Counted from the first letter of the stretch, positions 34,666 through 44,931 are shown. The stretch: DNA of 64,000 nucleotides from Xanthomonas sp. 10-10 (GCF_040182365.1 NZ_CP144460.1:1798001-1862000); one strand, 5' to 3'. Notes: generated by a model from the sequence alone, not told the origin. Numbers and translations are program-made.

Positions 34666-35421
34666 TCAGGCGATCGAATCCAACTCGCGTAGGCCCTTGC
34701 GCGCCTGATCGATCCAGCCGCGTTGCTCACGCTGGTAATGCTTGGGCGAGGCGGCGGCGCGACGGATTACCTGGTCGAACACGGCCTTGGCTTGCTCCGG
34801 ACGCGCAGCGCGTTGCAATAACTGCGCATAGCGCACGCGTGCCTCTTCGCCAGGATAGCCCTGCACCAGCGTCTGGTATTCGTGCAGCGCTTCTTCGATG
34901 GTGCCGCTGCTTTCCACCGCACGCGCGTATAGCAGATGCCCGTCATGCGAGCGGAAGTTGGGGTTTGCGGCGATCAAGGCATCCAGGGTCTGGCGTGCCT
35001 GCGCGGCATTGCCAAGACCGAACTGCGCCTGCGCCAGCCCCAGCATCAGGTCCGGGTCGTCGCGATACAGCCCGCGCAAGGCGCCTTCGTAGACCTCGGC
35101 GGCCTGCGCATGATTGCCCTGTTCGAGCAGGGTGCGGGCCAGCTGGCGGCGGTTTTCCGGAGTGTCGGAGACATCCAGTTTGCGTGCGGCATCGCGCTGG
35201 TCGCGCTGCGGGTCCAGCGTCCGGCGCACGCGTTGCAGGCTGCGGCGTGCGCTCGGGTCGTTACGCATGTCCGGGATGAGCGCGACAAACGCGTAGATCA
35301 ACACCGCCAGATACGAAAATGTCAGCAGGATCAGGATCCAGTACAGCGGCCGTCCGCTCCGCACCACATGCACGCAGCAGGCGATCTGCAACACGATCGA
35401 CAGAAGAATGAGGGGGCTCAT
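34666..35421 (-). CDS. Membrane-anchored TPR protein
   Basis: 251 residues. Two N-terminal membrane segments (LILLSIVLQIACCVHVV and LYWILILLTFSYLAVLIYAFV) are followed by TPR-like helical repeats: ARTLLEQGNHAQAAEVYEGAL, LGLAQAQFGLGNAAQARQTL and EEALHEYQTLVQGYPGEEAR. It is probably a scaffold or assembly protein in the inner membrane. Function is unknown. It lies 64 bp after accA in the same orientation. Confidence 0.78.
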   Translation of the reverse strand: MSPLILLSIVLQIACCVHVVRSGRPLYWILILLTFSYLAVLIYAFVALIPDMRNDPSARRSLQRVRRTLDPQRDQRDAARKLDVSDTPENRRQLARTLLEQGNHAQAAEVYEGALRGLYRDDPDLMLGLAQAQFGLGNAAQARQTLDALIAANPNFRSHDGHLLYARAVESSGTIEEALHEYQTLVQGYPGEEARVRYAQLLQRAARPEQAKAVFDQVIRRAAASPKHYQREQRGWIDQARKGLRELDSIA

Positions 35422-35485
35422 GCCGGTAGGAGTCCTTGTCCCTGGTGCAAGTTCCTTGGGGCTCCGCCAGGCGGAGCCGCAGGAT

Positions 35486-36445
35486 TCAGTTTCCTTCGTA
35501 GGCACCATAGCTGCGCAGGCGCTCGTAACGCTGTTGCAGCAGCGCTTCGACCGGGATTTTCTCCAGCGCGTCGAGCTCGTTGAGCAGTACCGCTTTCAGG
35601 CGCTTGCCCATTTGCTCGGGGTTGCGGTGCGCGCCGCCGGTGGGTTCGCGGATCACCTTGTCGACCAGGCCCAGGCCCTTGAGTCGCTTGGCGGTCAGGC
35701 CGAGCTGTTCGGCGGCGTCCTTGGCCTTGGCCGCGTCCTTCCACAGGATCGAGGCGCAGCCTTCGGGCGAAATCACCGAGTAGGTGCCGTATTCCAGCAT
35801 CAGGGTGCGGTCGCCCACGCCGATCGCCAGCGCGCCGCCGGAGCCGCCTTCGCCGATCACGGTGCAGATCACCGGAACCTTCAGCTCTGCCATTTCAAGC
35901 AGATTGCGCGCGATCGCCTCGGACTGGCCGCGTTCTTCGGCTCCGATGCCCGGGTAGGCGCCGGGGGTATCGATGAAGGTCAGCAACGGCAGCCGGAAGC
36001 GCTCGGCCAGCTTCATCAGGCGCAGCGCCTTGCGGTAGCCCTCCGGGCGCGGCATGCCGAAGTTGCGCGCCACCTTGGTCTTGGTATCGCGGCCCTTCTG
36101 GTGCCCGATGATCACCACCGGGCGGCCATCGATGCGGCCCAGGCCACCGACGATGGCCTTGTCGTCGGCATAGGCGCGGTCGCCGGCCAGCTCCTGGAAT
36201 TGGTCGCAGATGATATTGATGTAGTCCAGCGTGTACGGGCGCTGCGGGTGGCGCGCCAGCTGCGAGATCTGCCACGACGAAAGGTCGCGGAAGATCTGTG
36301 CGGTGCGCACGCGTGCCTTGTCGCGCAGCGCCCGCACCTCGGTCTCCACGTTGACCGCAGGGCCGGTACTGGCGTTGCGCAGTTCCTGGATCTTGGCTTC
36401 CAGATCGGCGATGGGTTGCTCGAAGTCGAGGTAGTTAGGATTCAT
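35486..36445 (-). CDS. accA: Acetyl-CoA carboxylase carboxyltransferase subunit alpha
   Basis: 319 residues. With AccD it transfers the carboxyl group from carboxybiotin to acetyl-CoA, the first step of fatty acid synthesis. It starts [18 protein letters not shown] and contains [36 protein letters not shown] and [18 protein letters not shown], all strongly conserved. Length matches E. coli AccA (319). It follows dnaE after 157 bp, the conserved gammaproteobacterial order. Confidence 0.97.
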   Translation of the reverse strand: MNPNYLDFEQPIADLEAKIQELRNASTGPAVNVETEVRALRDKARVRTAQIFRDLSSWQISQLARHPQRPYTLDYINIICDQFQELAGDRAYADDKAIVGGLGRIDGRPVVIIGHQKGRDTKTKVARNFGMPRPEGYRKALRLMKLAERFRLPLLTFIDTPGAYPGIGAEERGQSEAIARNLLEMAELKVPVICTVIGEGGSGGALAIGVGDRTLMLEYGTYSVISPEGCASILWKDAAKAKDAAEQLGLTAKRLKGLGLVDKVIREPTGGAHRNPEQMGKRLKAVLLNELDALEKIPVEALLQQRYERLRSYGAYEGN

Positions 36446-36520
36446 GCAATGGCGTCGTCAACGTAAGGCGGGGAGTGTAGCTGAAGCGGTGTGGCTGGCC
36501 CGTACGGAGCCGTTCGGAGC

Positions 36521-36604
36521 GGAATCGGGAATGGAGAATCGGGAATCAGAGCAAGGTATCCGGCCGCCACGCTTTTGCGATTCCCCATTTCCGATTCCCG
36601 ATTC
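36521..36604. repeat. Paired GGGAATC element touching the dnaE stop codon
   Basis: Arm 1 (36521-36547) reads GGAATCGGGAATGGAGAATC; arm 2 (36577-36604) is its inverse, built on CCGATTCCCGATTC, and includes the TGA of dnaE. The centre is only about 30 bp, so the whole element can fold into one long imperfect hairpin between dnaE and accA. Confidence 0.8.
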
Positions 36605-39600
36605 ATTGCGCCCACGGCGGGCTGTACTTGATCTTCAAGGTCCGCACCGCCGGGTCGGCGCGCAGGCTGTCCATCAGGTGCTGGTCGATGCGCACCGAGT
36701 GGCTGCCGTTGAGGTCGAGCATGCCGGCCACGCCGCCGCTGGGTGCGCGCAGCAGCAGGTCCAGGCGCAGGGGGGTCTTGCCGGGGCGGTGCTTGGCCAG
36801 CAACGCGTCGATGCGTTTCCATGCCTGCTTCTCGCGCAGGTCCAGGCGCAGCGACAGACGTTGCGCATGCTCGGCGCAGATCTGCTCGTAGTCCCAGCAT
36901 TGGCGGATGCGCAGGCTGTAGCCGCCGTTGAATTCGTCCTCGCGCAGGCCGCCCTTGACGATCAGGATGCGGTCGCGGGTGAGCAGGTGGCCGAATTCGG
37001 CCATCGCATCGGAAAATGCGCTGCATTCCACCCGCCCGCGTCCGTCTTCGAGCTGCACGAACACCTGGCTGTCGCCCTTGCGGCGCACGCCGATCACCTG
37101 GCCGGCCAGGATGGCGCTGACTTCCGGCCGCCATGCACGTTTTTCGCCATCGCCACCGCCGCCACCGCCGCGTTGTTGCGAGGCCAGGATCTTTTCCAGT
37201 GCGCCCAGGTCGCAGCCGACCAGTTCGCGCACTTCGTCGCGATGCGGGTCGAACGGGTGGCCGCTGAGGTAGAAGCCCAGCGTTTCGCGCTCGCCGGTGA
37301 GCAACTGGCCCAGCGGCCATTCCTTGCTTTCGGGCAGGTCCAGCCGCATCGCCGGGGCGCTCGGGTCCGGCCCGCCGAACAGCGAGTTCTGCCCCGAGGC
37401 GCGTTCGCGCGCCATCTGCTCGGTGGCCTTCATCACTTCCGGCAGCTGCAGCATCAGCGAGGCGCGGTTGCTGCCCAGCCCATCCATCGCGCCGGCATTG
37501 ATCATCGCTTCCAGCGTGCGGCGGTTGAGCTTTGCGGTGCCCACACGCGTGCAGAAATCCAGCAGCGTGGTGTAGGGGCCGCCGCGCTGGCGTTCTTCGA
37601 CGATCGCCTCGCACGCGCCCTGGCCGACGCCCTTGATCGCGCCCAGGCCGTATTGAATCGTGTCCGGGCTGGCGGCTTCGAACATGTAGGCCGATTCGTT
37701 GACCCGCGGCGGCTTGACGGTGAGGCCGAGGTTGCGCACTTCATCCAGGAAGCCAACCACCTTGTCGGTGTTGTCCATGTCCGAGGACAGCGTCGCGGCC
37801 ATGAATTCGGCCGGGTAATGCCGCTTCAGCCAGGCGGTCTGGTAGCTGACCAGCGCGTAGGCGGCGGCGTGCGACTTGTTGAAGCCGTAGCCGGCGAACT
37901 TCTCCATCAGGTCGAAGATTTCGTCGGCCTTGGCCGCGCTCACCCCGCCCTTGGCCGCGCCTTCGCGGAAGATCTCGCGGTGCTTGGCCATTTCGGCCGG
38001 CACCTTCTTGCCCATCGCACGGCGCAGCAGGTCGGCGCCGCCCAGCGAATAATCGCCGACGATCTGCGCCATCTGCATCACCTGCTCCTGATACACCATG
38101 ATGCCGTAGGTGTCTTTCAGGATGACTTCGGTGCGCGGATCCGGATAGACGATCTCCTGCTGGCCGTGCTTACGCGCGTTGAAGTCCGGGATCAGGTCCA
38201 TCGGGCCGGGGCGGTACAGCGACACCAGCGCGATCAGGTCTTCGAAGCGGTCCGGGCGCGCGTCCTTGAGCAGGCGACGCATGCCCGAGGACTCGAACTG
38301 GAACACCGCACCGGTATTGCCCGAGGCGAACACGCCCTTGTAGGTGGGCACGTCGTCGAGCGGAATGGTGGTGATGTCGACCGGGTCGATGCCGGCGCGC
38401 GCATGGCGCACGTTGATCGCCTTGACCGCCCAATCGATGATGGTCAGGGTGCGCAGGCCGAGGAAGTCGAACTTCACCAGGCCCACCGCTTCGACATCGT
38501 CCTTGTCGAACTGGGTCACCGGGTTCTTGCCGCGGCCGTCTTCGTCGTGTTCTGCGAACAGCGGGCAGAACTCGGACAGCGGATCGGGCGCGATCACCAC
38601 GCCGCCGGCGTGCTTGCCGGCGTTGCGGGTGAGGTCCTCGAGCTGACGGGCCAGATCCATCAGGTCGCGTACGTCGTCCTCGACCTGGTAGCGCTGGATC
38701 AGGTCCGGCGAGGCCATCTCCGAGTCCTTGCCTTCGCCCATTGCATCCTTGAGCGTGATGCCCAGGATGTTGGGGATCAGCTTGGCGACGCTGTCGACCA
38801 ACCCGTACGTGAAGCCAAGCACGCGCCCGGCGTCGCGCACCACCGCCTTGGCGGCCATGGTGCCGTAGGTGATGATCTGGCTGACCCGTTCGCGCCCGTA
38901 CTTGCGCGCCACGTAGTCGATCACCTCGTCGCGGCGATCCATGCAGAAGTCGATGTCGAAGTCGGGCATCGACACGCGCTCGGGGTTCAAAAAGCGCTCG
39001 AACAGCAGGTTGTACGGCAGCGGGTCCAGGTCGGTGATCTGCAGCGCCCAGGCCACCAGCGAGCCGGCACCGGAACCGCGGCCCGGGCCGATCGGAATGC
39101 CCTGGTTCTTGCCCCACTGGATGAAGTCGGCCACGATCAGGAAGTAGCCGGGGAAGCCCATCTTGATGATGGTGTCCAGCTCGAATTCCAGCCGGTCGAC
39201 GTAGTCCTGGCGGGTCTTGCCTGGCGCGATCGGGTTCTTTTCCAGGCGTGCGGCCAGACCGTCGCGCGACTGGCTGCGGATCCAGCTGTCCAGCGTCTCG
39301 TCTTCGGGCACCGGATAGGCGGGCAGGAAGTAGGTGCCCAGGCGCATCTCGATGTTGCAGCGCTGCGCCAGCGCATGCGTGTTGTCGATGGCATCGGGCA
39401 CGTCGGCGAACAGCGCGGCCATCTCCTCGCCGGATTTGAGGTACTGCTGGTCGCTGTAGTCGCGCGGGCGTTTGGGGTCGTCGAGTACGCGGCCGGAGGA
39501 GATGCACACGCGCGCCTCGTGCGCGTTGAAGTCGCTGGCATACAGAAACCGCACGTCATTGCTGGCCACCACCGGCAGCCCGCGCACGCCGGCGGCATGC

Positions 39601-40193
39601 AAGGCGAACTGGTTGAAGCGTTCCTCGCCCTCGCGTCCGGTGCGGGTCAGTTCCAGATGCAGGCCATCGCCGAACACGCGCTGCCAGTCGGCCAGCTGCT
39701 GCTCGGCCAGATCGGCGCGGCCCTCGGAAAACAGGCGTCCGGCCAGGCTGTCGCGGCCGGCCAGGGCGAACAGGTTGGCGTGCCCGGCCTGCAGCCATTC
39801 CGGGTGGATCGCCACCCCGCCTTCGGGGCGGTGGCCTTCCATCCAGGCGCGCGTCAGCAGCCGCGACAGGCTCAGGTAGCCTTCGCGGTCGCGGCACAGC
39901 AGGGTCATGCGCCAGGGCGTCATGTCCGGGGTGGCGATCATCACGTCGGCGCCGGCGATCGGCTTGATGCCCACGCCTTCGGCGGCCTTGTAGAACTTGA
40001 CCAGCGCGAACAGGTTGTTGAGGTCGGTGACCGCCAGCGCGGGCATGTCGAGTTCGACCGCGCGGCTCAGCAGGTTGGCCTGCTTGGCCTTTTTCGGGTC
40101 AGCCTGATCCGGTTTCTCGGGCACACGGATGGTGGAATCCGCCAGCGAGAACTCGGTGTGGACGTGCAGATGGACGAAGCGGGAAGTGGACAT
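36603..40193 (-). CDS. dnaE: DNA polymerase III alpha subunit
   Basis: 1196 residues. This is the replicative polymerase catalytic subunit. It begins with a PHP domain (FVHLHVHTEFSLADSTIRV), has the palm catalytic motif SMPDFDIDFCMDRRDEVIDY near residue 410, and ends with helix-hairpin-helix and OB-fold regions. Length is close to E. coli DnaE (1160). It follows rnhB in the conserved block lpxA-lpxB-rnhB-dnaE-accA; its stop codon lies inside the edge of a GGGAATC repeat. Confidence 0.97.
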   Translation of the reverse strand: MSTSRFVHLHVHTEFSLADSTIRVPEKPDQADPKKAKQANLLSRAVELDMPALAVTDLNNLFALVKFYKAAEGVGIKPIAGADVMIATPDMTPWRMTLLCRDREGYLSLSRLLTRAWMEGHRPEGGVAIHPEWLQAGHANLFALAGRDSLAGRLFSEGRADLAEQQLADWQRVFGDGLHLELTRTGREGEERFNQFALHAAGVRGLPVVASNDVRFLYASDFNAHEARVCISSGRVLDDPKRPRDYSDQQYLKSGEEMAALFADVPDAIDNTHALAQRCNIEMRLGTYFLPAYPVPEDETLDSWIRSQSRDGLAARLEKNPIAPGKTRQDYVDRLEFELDTIIKMGFPGYFLIVADFIQWGKNQGIPIGPGRGSGAGSLVAWALQITDLDPLPYNLLFERFLNPERVSMPDFDIDFCMDRRDEVIDYVARKYGRERVSQIITYGTMAAKAVVRDAGRVLGFTYGLVDSVAKLIPNILGITLKDAMGEGKDSEMASPDLIQRYQVEDDVRDLMDLARQLEDLTRNAGKHAGGVVIAPDPLSEFCPLFAEHDEDGRGKNPVTQFDKDDVEAVGLVKFDFLGLRTLTIIDWAVKAINVRHARAGIDPVDITTIPLDDVPTYKGVFASGNTGAVFQFESSGMRRLLKDARPDRFEDLIALVSLYRPGPMDLIPDFNARKHGQQEIVYPDPRTEVILKDTYGIMVYQEQVMQMAQIVGDYSLGGADLLRRAMGKKVPAEMAKHREIFREGAAKGGVSAAKADEIFDLMEKFAGYGFNKSHAAAYALVSYQTAWLKRHYPAEFMAATLSSDMDNTDKVVGFLDEVRNLGLTVKPPRVNESAYMFEAASPDTIQYGLGAIKGVGQGACEAIVEERQRGGPYTTLLDFCTRVGTAKLNRRTLEAMINAGAMDGLGSNRASLMLQLPEVMKATEQMARERASGQNSLFGGPDPSAPAMRLDLPESKEWPLGQLLTGERETLGFYLSGHPFDPHRDEVRELVGCDLGALEKILASQQRGGGGGGDGEKRAWRPEVSAILAGQVIGVRRKGDSQVFVQLEDGRGRVECSAFSDAMAEFGHLLTRDRILIVKGGLREDEFNGGYSLRIRQCWDYEQICAEHAQRLSLRLDLREKQAWKRIDALLAKHRPGKTPLRLDLLLRAPSGGVAGMLDLNGSHSVRIDQHLMDSLRADPAVRTLKIKYSPPWAQ

Positions 40194-40479
40194 GCGAGAC
40201 CGGAATAATGCGCGGTCAGGGTAACGAGCGTGGTCCGGTCGAACAAGGCTTGACAGCGCCGGCGCAGGGCCGCGGCCAGCTGCCACGGGGGCTGGGCGCG
40301 GCAGCCGATTCAGGCTTCGGCTAGCTGCGTGCGGCGCAGCAGTGGCGATTGCGCGGATCGGCGGCCCGCGGACGCGGGTGTGCGAGGTTCGATGCTCGAG
40401 GCCCCGGGCGAACCGGCTGCTTACGCGTCAATGGAGGGATGGCGCCGGTAGCGGGCCGGTCTGCCTGGGGTGCGGTCGT

Positions 40480-41205
40480 TCAGTCGGCCCGCAGCAGGTC
40501 GTCGGCCGGGGTTGCGCAGGGCACGTCCCACGGCGACTGCGCCGCCTCGATTCCCAAGGCACGCCGTACCGGGGCGAAGCTGCGACGGTGCTGCGGGCAC
40601 GGCCCGTGGCTGCGCAGCGCGGCCAGATGCACCGGCGTGGCGTAGCCCTTGTGCTGGTCGAAGCGGTATTCGGGATGCTCGGCGTGCAGCTGCTGCATCA
40701 GGCGGTCGCGGGTGACCTTGGCCACGATCGAGGCGGCCATGATGGCGCGATCGAGCGCATCGCCGCCGATCAAGGCCTCGGCCGGGCAGGGCAGCCCCTT
40801 GGGTACGCGGTTGCCGTCGATCCGCGCAAACCCGGCCACGTGCGCCACGCCTTCCACCGCGCGCCGCATGCCGAGCATGGTCGCCTGGTAGATATTGATG
40901 CGGTCGATCTCTTCACTGTCGATCAGCACCACCGACCACGCCAGCGCCCGCTCGACGATGCGCGCGTACAGCTGCTCGCGGCGCTGCGCGGTCAGTTGCT
41001 TGGAATCGTCCAGCCCGTTGATGCGCGGCTTGGCAGGATCGAATACCACCGCCGCCACCGCCACCGGCCCGGCGAGCGGACCGCGGCCGGCCTCGTCGAC
41101 ACCGGCAATCAGGCGGGAATCGGGAATCGGGATTGGGCAATCGTGGAAGAGCGTGTCCTGCGTCGTCGGAACGACAACGGCACTGTGGAAGCTCGAGCGT
41201 TTCAT
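40480..41205 (-). CDS. rnhB: Ribonuclease HII, with repeat-derived N-terminal extension
   Basis: 241 residues. It nicks at ribonucleotides in RNA-DNA hybrids. The core starts at about residue 33: [20 protein letters not shown] with the catalytic Asp-Glu pair, then [13 protein letters not shown] and [14 protein letters not shown]. coli RnhB is 198 residues; the extra N-terminal 32 residues (including CPIPIPDSR) are encoded by one arm of a GGGAATC repeat element, and the C-terminus is also longer. The ATG overlaps the lpxB stop (ATGA). A shorter start inside the repeat cannot be excluded, but no ATG lies between it and the core. Confidence 0.92.
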   Translation of the reverse strand: MKRSSFHSAVVVPTTQDTLFHDCPIPIPDSRLIAGVDEAGRGPLAGPVAVAAVVFDPAKPRINGLDDSKQLTAQRREQLYARIVERALAWSVVLIDSEEIDRINIYQATMLGMRRAVEGVAHVAGFARIDGNRVPKGLPCPAEALIGGDALDRAIMAASIVAKVTRDRLMQQLHAEHPEYRFDQHKGYATPVHLAALRSHGPCPQHRRSFAPVRRALGIEAAQSPWDVPCATPADDLLRAD

Positions 41206-41247
41206 GGCCCAGCTCCTGCCGATTCCCCATTCCCGATTCCCGATTCC
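41113..41247. repeat. Paired GGGAATC element spanning the lpxB-rnhB junction
   Basis: Arm 1 (41113-41143, GGGAATC orientation) lies inside the 5' part of rnhB; arm 2 (41221-41247, inverted) lies inside the 3' end of lpxB. The centre contains the lpxB stop and rnhB start. Its centre shares CAGTGCCGT and GACGAC blocks, in reverse complement, with the element at 42408-42519. Confidence 0.82.
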
Positions 41248-42521
41248 GGCTGCGTCAGCAGCTCCGCCACCGCATCGGCCGCACGCGCCGACGCATCGCG
41301 GCGCAGCTCGGCGTGCAGGGCCAGATAACGCGGTTGCAGGGCCGCGACTTTTTCCGGATGCTTGAACCAGTCCAGCAGGGCCACGCATAGGCGTTCCGGG
41401 GTGCAGTCGTCCTGCATCAGCTCGGGGGCGAGATCGTCGTTGGCCAGGATGTTGGGCAGCGCGTAGCGGTTGACCTTGAGCAGGCCCAGCGTCCTGACGA
41501 TGCGGTAGGTGAGCGGGGCGACCTTGTAGCCGACCACCATCGGGCGCTTGACCAGCATCGCCTCCAGCGTGGCGGTGCCCGACGCCAGCAGCACCACGTC
41601 GGCAGCCAGCATCGCGGTGCGCGCCTGGCCGTCGAGCAGGTGCGAGCGCAGCACCGGCAACGAACTGCGCGATAGCTGCTCGGCCAGCAGTTGTTTGCAG
41701 CCCGGGTTGGCGGCGGGCACCAGTACGTGCAGGTTGGGCAGGTGCTCGGACACCAGCCAGGCGGCCTGGAAAAAGGTGTCGCCCAGCTTGCTGATCTCGC
41801 CATGCCGGCTGCCCGGCAGCACCGCCAGCACGGTGCTGGAGGCGGAGATGCCCAGGGCCGCGCGGGCCGCCTCGCGGTCGGCCTTGTAGGCGATGTCGTC
41901 GGCCATCGGGTGGCCGACAAAGCGCGCATCGATGCCGTGCCTGGCGTAGATCGGCGGCTCCATCGGAAACAGGCACAGCACCAGGTCGGCGCTGGCACCG
42001 ATCTTCTCGGCACGTTTCTCGCGCCATGCCCAGACCGATGGGCTGACGTAATGCACGGTGCGCACGCCACGCTGCTTGAGCCAGCGCTCTACCGGCAGAT
42101 TGAAATCGGGTGCGTCGATGCCGATGAACACGTCCGGCTTCCACGCCAGCACACGCTCCCGGAAGGCGCGGCGCAGCTTCAACAGCCGCGGCAGATGCTG
42201 CAGCACTTCGGTCAGCCCCATCACCGCCAGCTCGCTGGCATCGAACCAGGTCTGGCAACCGGCACCACGCATCGCGTCGCCGCCGATGCCGACGAACTCG
42301 GCGTTCGGATAACGTCGCTTCAATTCATCGATCAACCCGGCGCCGAGGATGTCGCCGGAAGCTTCGCCGGCGATCAGGGCGATGCGTGGGGCGCGCTCGC
42401 GCGCGCTGGGAATCGGGAGTGGGGAATGGGGAATCGGCAGTGCCGTCGGGTGGCTGACGACAGACGCGTCGTCGTGCGCGCCTGTAGCGATTCCCGACTC
42501 CCGATTCCCGATTCCCGTCAT
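41202..42521 (-). CDS. lpxB: Lipid-A-disaccharide synthase, with repeat-derived ends
   Basis: 439 residues. It joins UDP-diacylglucosamine and lipid X to make the lipid A disaccharide. The GT19 core begins at about residue 45 with [17 protein letters not shown] and includes [30 protein letters not shown] and LALLPGSR-like [12 protein letters not shown]. Related enzymes are about 380-390 residues; here the first ~44 residues (GIGNRESG, then [11 protein letters not shown]) and the last ~14 ([15 protein letters not shown]) are translated GGGAATC repeats. The start overlaps the lpxA stop and the stop overlaps rnhB, both as ATGA. Confidence 0.93.
   Translation of the reverse strand: MTGIGNRESGIATGAHDDASVVSHPTALPIPHSPLPIPSARERAPRIALIAGEASGDILGAGLIDELKRRYPNAEFVGIGGDAMRGAGCQTWFDASELAVMGLTEVLQHLPRLLKLRRAFRERVLAWKPDVFIGIDAPDFNLPVERWLKQRGVRTVHYVSPSVWAWREKRAEKIGASADLVLCLFPMEPPIYARHGIDARFVGHPMADDIAYKADREAARAALGISASSTVLAVLPGSRHGEISKLGDTFFQAAWLVSEHLPNLHVLVPAANPGCKQLLAEQLSRSSLPVLRSHLLDGQARTAMLAADVVLLASGTATLEAMLVKRPMVVGYKVAPLTYRIVRTLGLLKVNRYALPNILANDDLAPELMQDDCTPERLCVALLDWFKHPEKVAALQPRYLALHAELRRDASARAADAVAELLTQPESGIGNGESAGAGP
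42408..42519. repeat. Paired GGGAATC element encoding the LpxB N-terminus
   Basis: Arm 1 at 42408-42437 (GGGAATC orientation) and arm 2 at 42488-42517 (GATTCCC orientation) enclose about 50 bp. The right arm directly touches the lpxA TGA, and the whole element is open in the lpxB frame, giving the first ~40 residues of LpxB. Confidence 0.85.
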
Positions 42522-43309
42522 CGCAACAACGGCCTTTCCGCCGCCTCGATGAACTCGAGCAGCCCGCGCACATCTTCGCTGCTCTTGGCCTGTTCGGCCA
42601 GCTGCGCCTTGGCCTCGGCCAACGGCAGGCCGGCGACGTACAGCGTGCGGTAGGCGCGCTTGATCGCGGTGATGCGCTCGGCATCGAAGCCGCGACGCTT
42701 GAGCCCTTCGCTGTTGATGCCGCGCGGGCGGCCCAGCGATTCGCTGCCGACCATGGTGAACGGCGGCACGTCGCCGTTGGTCAGCGCGCCCATGCCCAGG
42801 AAGGCGTGCGCGCCGATCCGGCAGAACTGATGCGCACCGGCAAAGCCGCTGATGATCACGTAGTCGCCCACGGTGACATGGCCGGCCAGGGTGGTGTTGT
42901 TGGAGAACACGCAGTGGTTGCCGACATGGCAGTCGTGCGCCACGTGGGTGTAGGCCAGCATCCAGTTGTCGTCGCCGACCACGGTGATGCCGCCACCGCC
43001 GCCGGTGCCGCGGTTGATGGTGACGAATTCGCGGATCACGTTGCCGTCGCCGATCACCAGTTCGGTGCGCTCGCCGGCGTACTTCTTGTCCTGCGGTTCG
43101 CCGCCGATCGCCGCATGCCCGATGAACCGGTTGTTGCGGCCGATCCGGGTCGGGCCGTGGATCGAGCAATGCGGCCCCACCTCGGTGCCGGCGCCGATCT
43201 GCACGTCGGCGCCGATCAGCGAAAACGCGCCAACGCGCACGTCGTCGGCCAGTTGCGCCGACGGGTCGATGACGGCGGTGGGATGAATCAAGGGTGCTTG
43301 ATCACGCAT
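42518..43309 (-). CDS. lpxA: UDP-N-acetylglucosamine acyltransferase
   Basis: 263 residues. It transfers the first hydroxyacyl chain to UDP-GlcNAc in lipid A synthesis. The N-terminal two thirds are left-handed beta-helix hexapeptides ([20 protein letters not shown] and repeats), with the catalytic His in [14 protein letters not shown] near residue 120. The C-terminal helical domain completes the expected length (262 in E. coli). It follows fabZ by 23 bp and overlaps lpxB. Confidence 0.96.
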   Translation of the reverse strand: MRDQAPLIHPTAVIDPSAQLADDVRVGAFSLIGADVQIGAGTEVGPHCSIHGPTRIGRNNRFIGHAAIGGEPQDKKYAGERTELVIGDGNVIREFVTINRGTGGGGGITVVGDDNWMLAYTHVAHDCHVGNHCVFSNNTTLAGHVTVGDYVIISGFAGAHQFCRIGAHAFLGMGALTNGDVPPFTMVGSESLGRPRGINSEGLKRRGFDAERITAIKRAYRTLYVAGLPLAEAKAQLAEQAKSSEDVRGLLEFIEAAERPLLR

Positions 43310-43332
43310 CGTGTCTCACCTCCAAAAACGGG

Positions 43333-43794
43333 TTATTCCTTGGCGCCGGCGCACATGACTTCGGCACTGGCCACGATCTCGCCGTTGACCTTGGCCTCGC
43401 CGTAATAGCATCCCATGTTGCGGATCAGGCGCTTCATCTGCACCTCCAGGATCAGCACATCGCCCGGCACCACCTGCTTGTTGAAGCGCGCGTTGTCGAC
43501 CTTGACCATGTAGAACAGCTTGGACAGCGCGTCGCGGCCCAGGCCAAGCTGGGTCATAACACCGCCGGCCTGCGCCAGCGCCTCGATGATCAGCACGCCC
43601 GGCATCACCGGACGGCTCGGGAAGTGGCCCTGGAAGAACGGCTCGTTGATGCTGACGTTCTTCTGGCCAACGATGCGCTTGGCTTCCAGGTCCAGCTCGA
43701 TGACCCGGTCGATCAGCAGGAACGGGTAGCGGTGCGGGATCAGCGTCTGGATCTGGTTGACGTCGATCGGCAGCTCGTAAACGGGGTGACTCAT
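43333..43794 (-). CDS. fabZ: 3-hydroxyacyl-ACP dehydratase FabZ
   Basis: 153 residues. It dehydrates 3-hydroxyacyl-ACP in fatty acid elongation. The hot-dog fold signature is [14 protein letters not shown] followed by [20 protein letters not shown], with catalytic His and Glu. The ATG at 43794 overlaps the lpxD stop (ATGA), so the acyl-ACP balance between lipid A and phospholipid synthesis is encoded in a coupled unit, as in E. coli. Confidence 0.96.
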   Translation of the reverse strand: MSHPVYELPIDVNQIQTLIPHRYPFLLIDRVIELDLEAKRIVGQKNVSINEPFFQGHFPSRPVMPGVLIIEALAQAGGVMTQLGLGRDALSKLFYMVKVDNARFNKQVVPGDVLILEVQMKRLIRNMGCYYGEAKVNGEIVASAEVMCAGAKE

Positions 43795-44804
43795 GCGTTC
43801 TCCTTGCCCACAGCCAGGATGCGCCTTGCCAGCGCATCGAGTTGTTTGAAGCGCGCGGCATTCTTGCGCCACGTGCGGTTGTCGGTGAGAGGGGTGCCGG
43901 ACGAATACTCGCCCGGCTCATGGATGGAATTGCGCACCACCGACTTGCCGGTGATCACGACCTTGTCGCAGATCTCCAGGTGGCCGACCACGCCGACGTG
44001 CCCGCCGAGCAGGCAATACCGGCCGATCTTGGCGCTGCCGGCAATGCCGGTGCAGCCGGCGATCGCGCTGTGCGCGCCGATCCGGCAGTTGTGGGCGATC
44101 TGCACCAGGTTGTCCACGCGCACGTCTTCTTCGAGCACGGTATCTTCCAGCGCGCCGCGGTCGATGCAGGTGTTGGCGCCAATCTCGCAGTCGTCGCCGA
44201 TCACCACACCACCCAGCTGCGGCACCTTGATCCAGTGGCCGGCATCCATCGCCAGGCCGAAGCCATCGGCGCCGATCACCGCGCCGGGATGAATCCGCAC
44301 GCGCTTGCCCAGCCGCACGCGGGTGACCAGGGTGACGCGGGCGATCAGCTCGCTGCCGTCGTCCACCACGCAGTCTTCGCCGATGATGCTGCCGGTGCCG
44401 ATGATGCAGCCATCGCCCACGCGGCTGCGCGCACCGATGCTGACGAACGGCCCGACATGTGCACCGGGCGACACCTGCGCGCTGGGGTCGATCACCGCCA
44501 GGGGATGAATGCCGGGCTCGCGCACCGGCGCCACGTCGAACAACGCGGCGATCTTGGCGAATGCGGTGTACGGGTCCTTGGCAACCAGCACGGTGCCGTG
44601 CGCCGCCTCAGCGTCATCGGCGCGCACCACCACCACCGCCGCGTGCGTGTCGGCCAGCTGCGGCCGGTAGCGCGGGTTGGACAGGAAGCTCAGCTGGCCC
44701 GCTCCGGCGTGTGCCAGCGTCGCCACCCCGGTGACTTCGGTTGCGCCGTCGCCAACGACGGTCAGACCAAATTGTTCGGCAATCGCACTGGCGGTCAGGG
44801 GCAT
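43791..44804 (-). CDS. lpxD: UDP-3-O-acylglucosamine N-acyltransferase
   Basis: 337 residues. It adds the second hydroxyacyl chain in lipid A synthesis. An N-terminal uridine-binding domain (GATEVTGVATLAHAGAGQLS) precedes a long hexapeptide-repeat beta helix (VIDPSAQVSPGAHVGPFVSI onward), with the catalytic His in NLVQIAHNCRIG, and a C-terminal helix. GAGG upstream of ATG 44804 supports the start. It is the first gene of the lpx operon; the divergent small secreted-protein gene begins 127 bp away. Confidence 0.95.
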   Translation of the reverse strand: MPLTASAIAEQFGLTVVGDGATEVTGVATLAHAGAGQLSFLSNPRYRPQLADTHAAVVVVRADDAEAAHGTVLVAKDPYTAFAKIAALFDVAPVREPGIHPLAVIDPSAQVSPGAHVGPFVSIGARSRVGDGCIIGTGSIIGEDCVVDDGSELIARVTLVTRVRLGKRVRIHPGAVIGADGFGLAMDAGHWIKVPQLGGVVIGDDCEIGANTCIDRGALEDTVLEEDVRVDNLVQIAHNCRIGAHSAIAGCTGIAGSAKIGRYCLLGGHVGVVGHLEICDKVVITGKSVVRNSIHEPGEYSSGTPLTDNRTWRKNAARFKQLDALARRILAVGKENA

Positions 44805-44931
44805 CAGGTGAACCTCTTGTAAACAGTAAGTGGCTGTTTTTACGGAAAAAAAACATCGCCAAGAATCCGCCAAACAGTCAGGCGTATCTGTTGCCTGGCC
44901 GCAACCGAGCGGCTAACCCAGGAAGAAGCAT

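Noticed and set aside
36444..40208. Very long open frame on the plus strand opposite dnaE (over 1200 codons)
   Set aside because: It is the mirror of dnaE: high G+C at third codon positions keeps the opposite strand free of stops. Its composition (many His, Gln, Arg, Val) is not like a known protein, and dnaE has all expected motifs.
41113..41247. Frameshift or pseudogene at the lpxB-rnhB junction
   Set aside because: The odd low-complexity ends come from repeats that keep both frames open, and the ATGA overlap is intact. Both enzymes retain their catalytic motifs.
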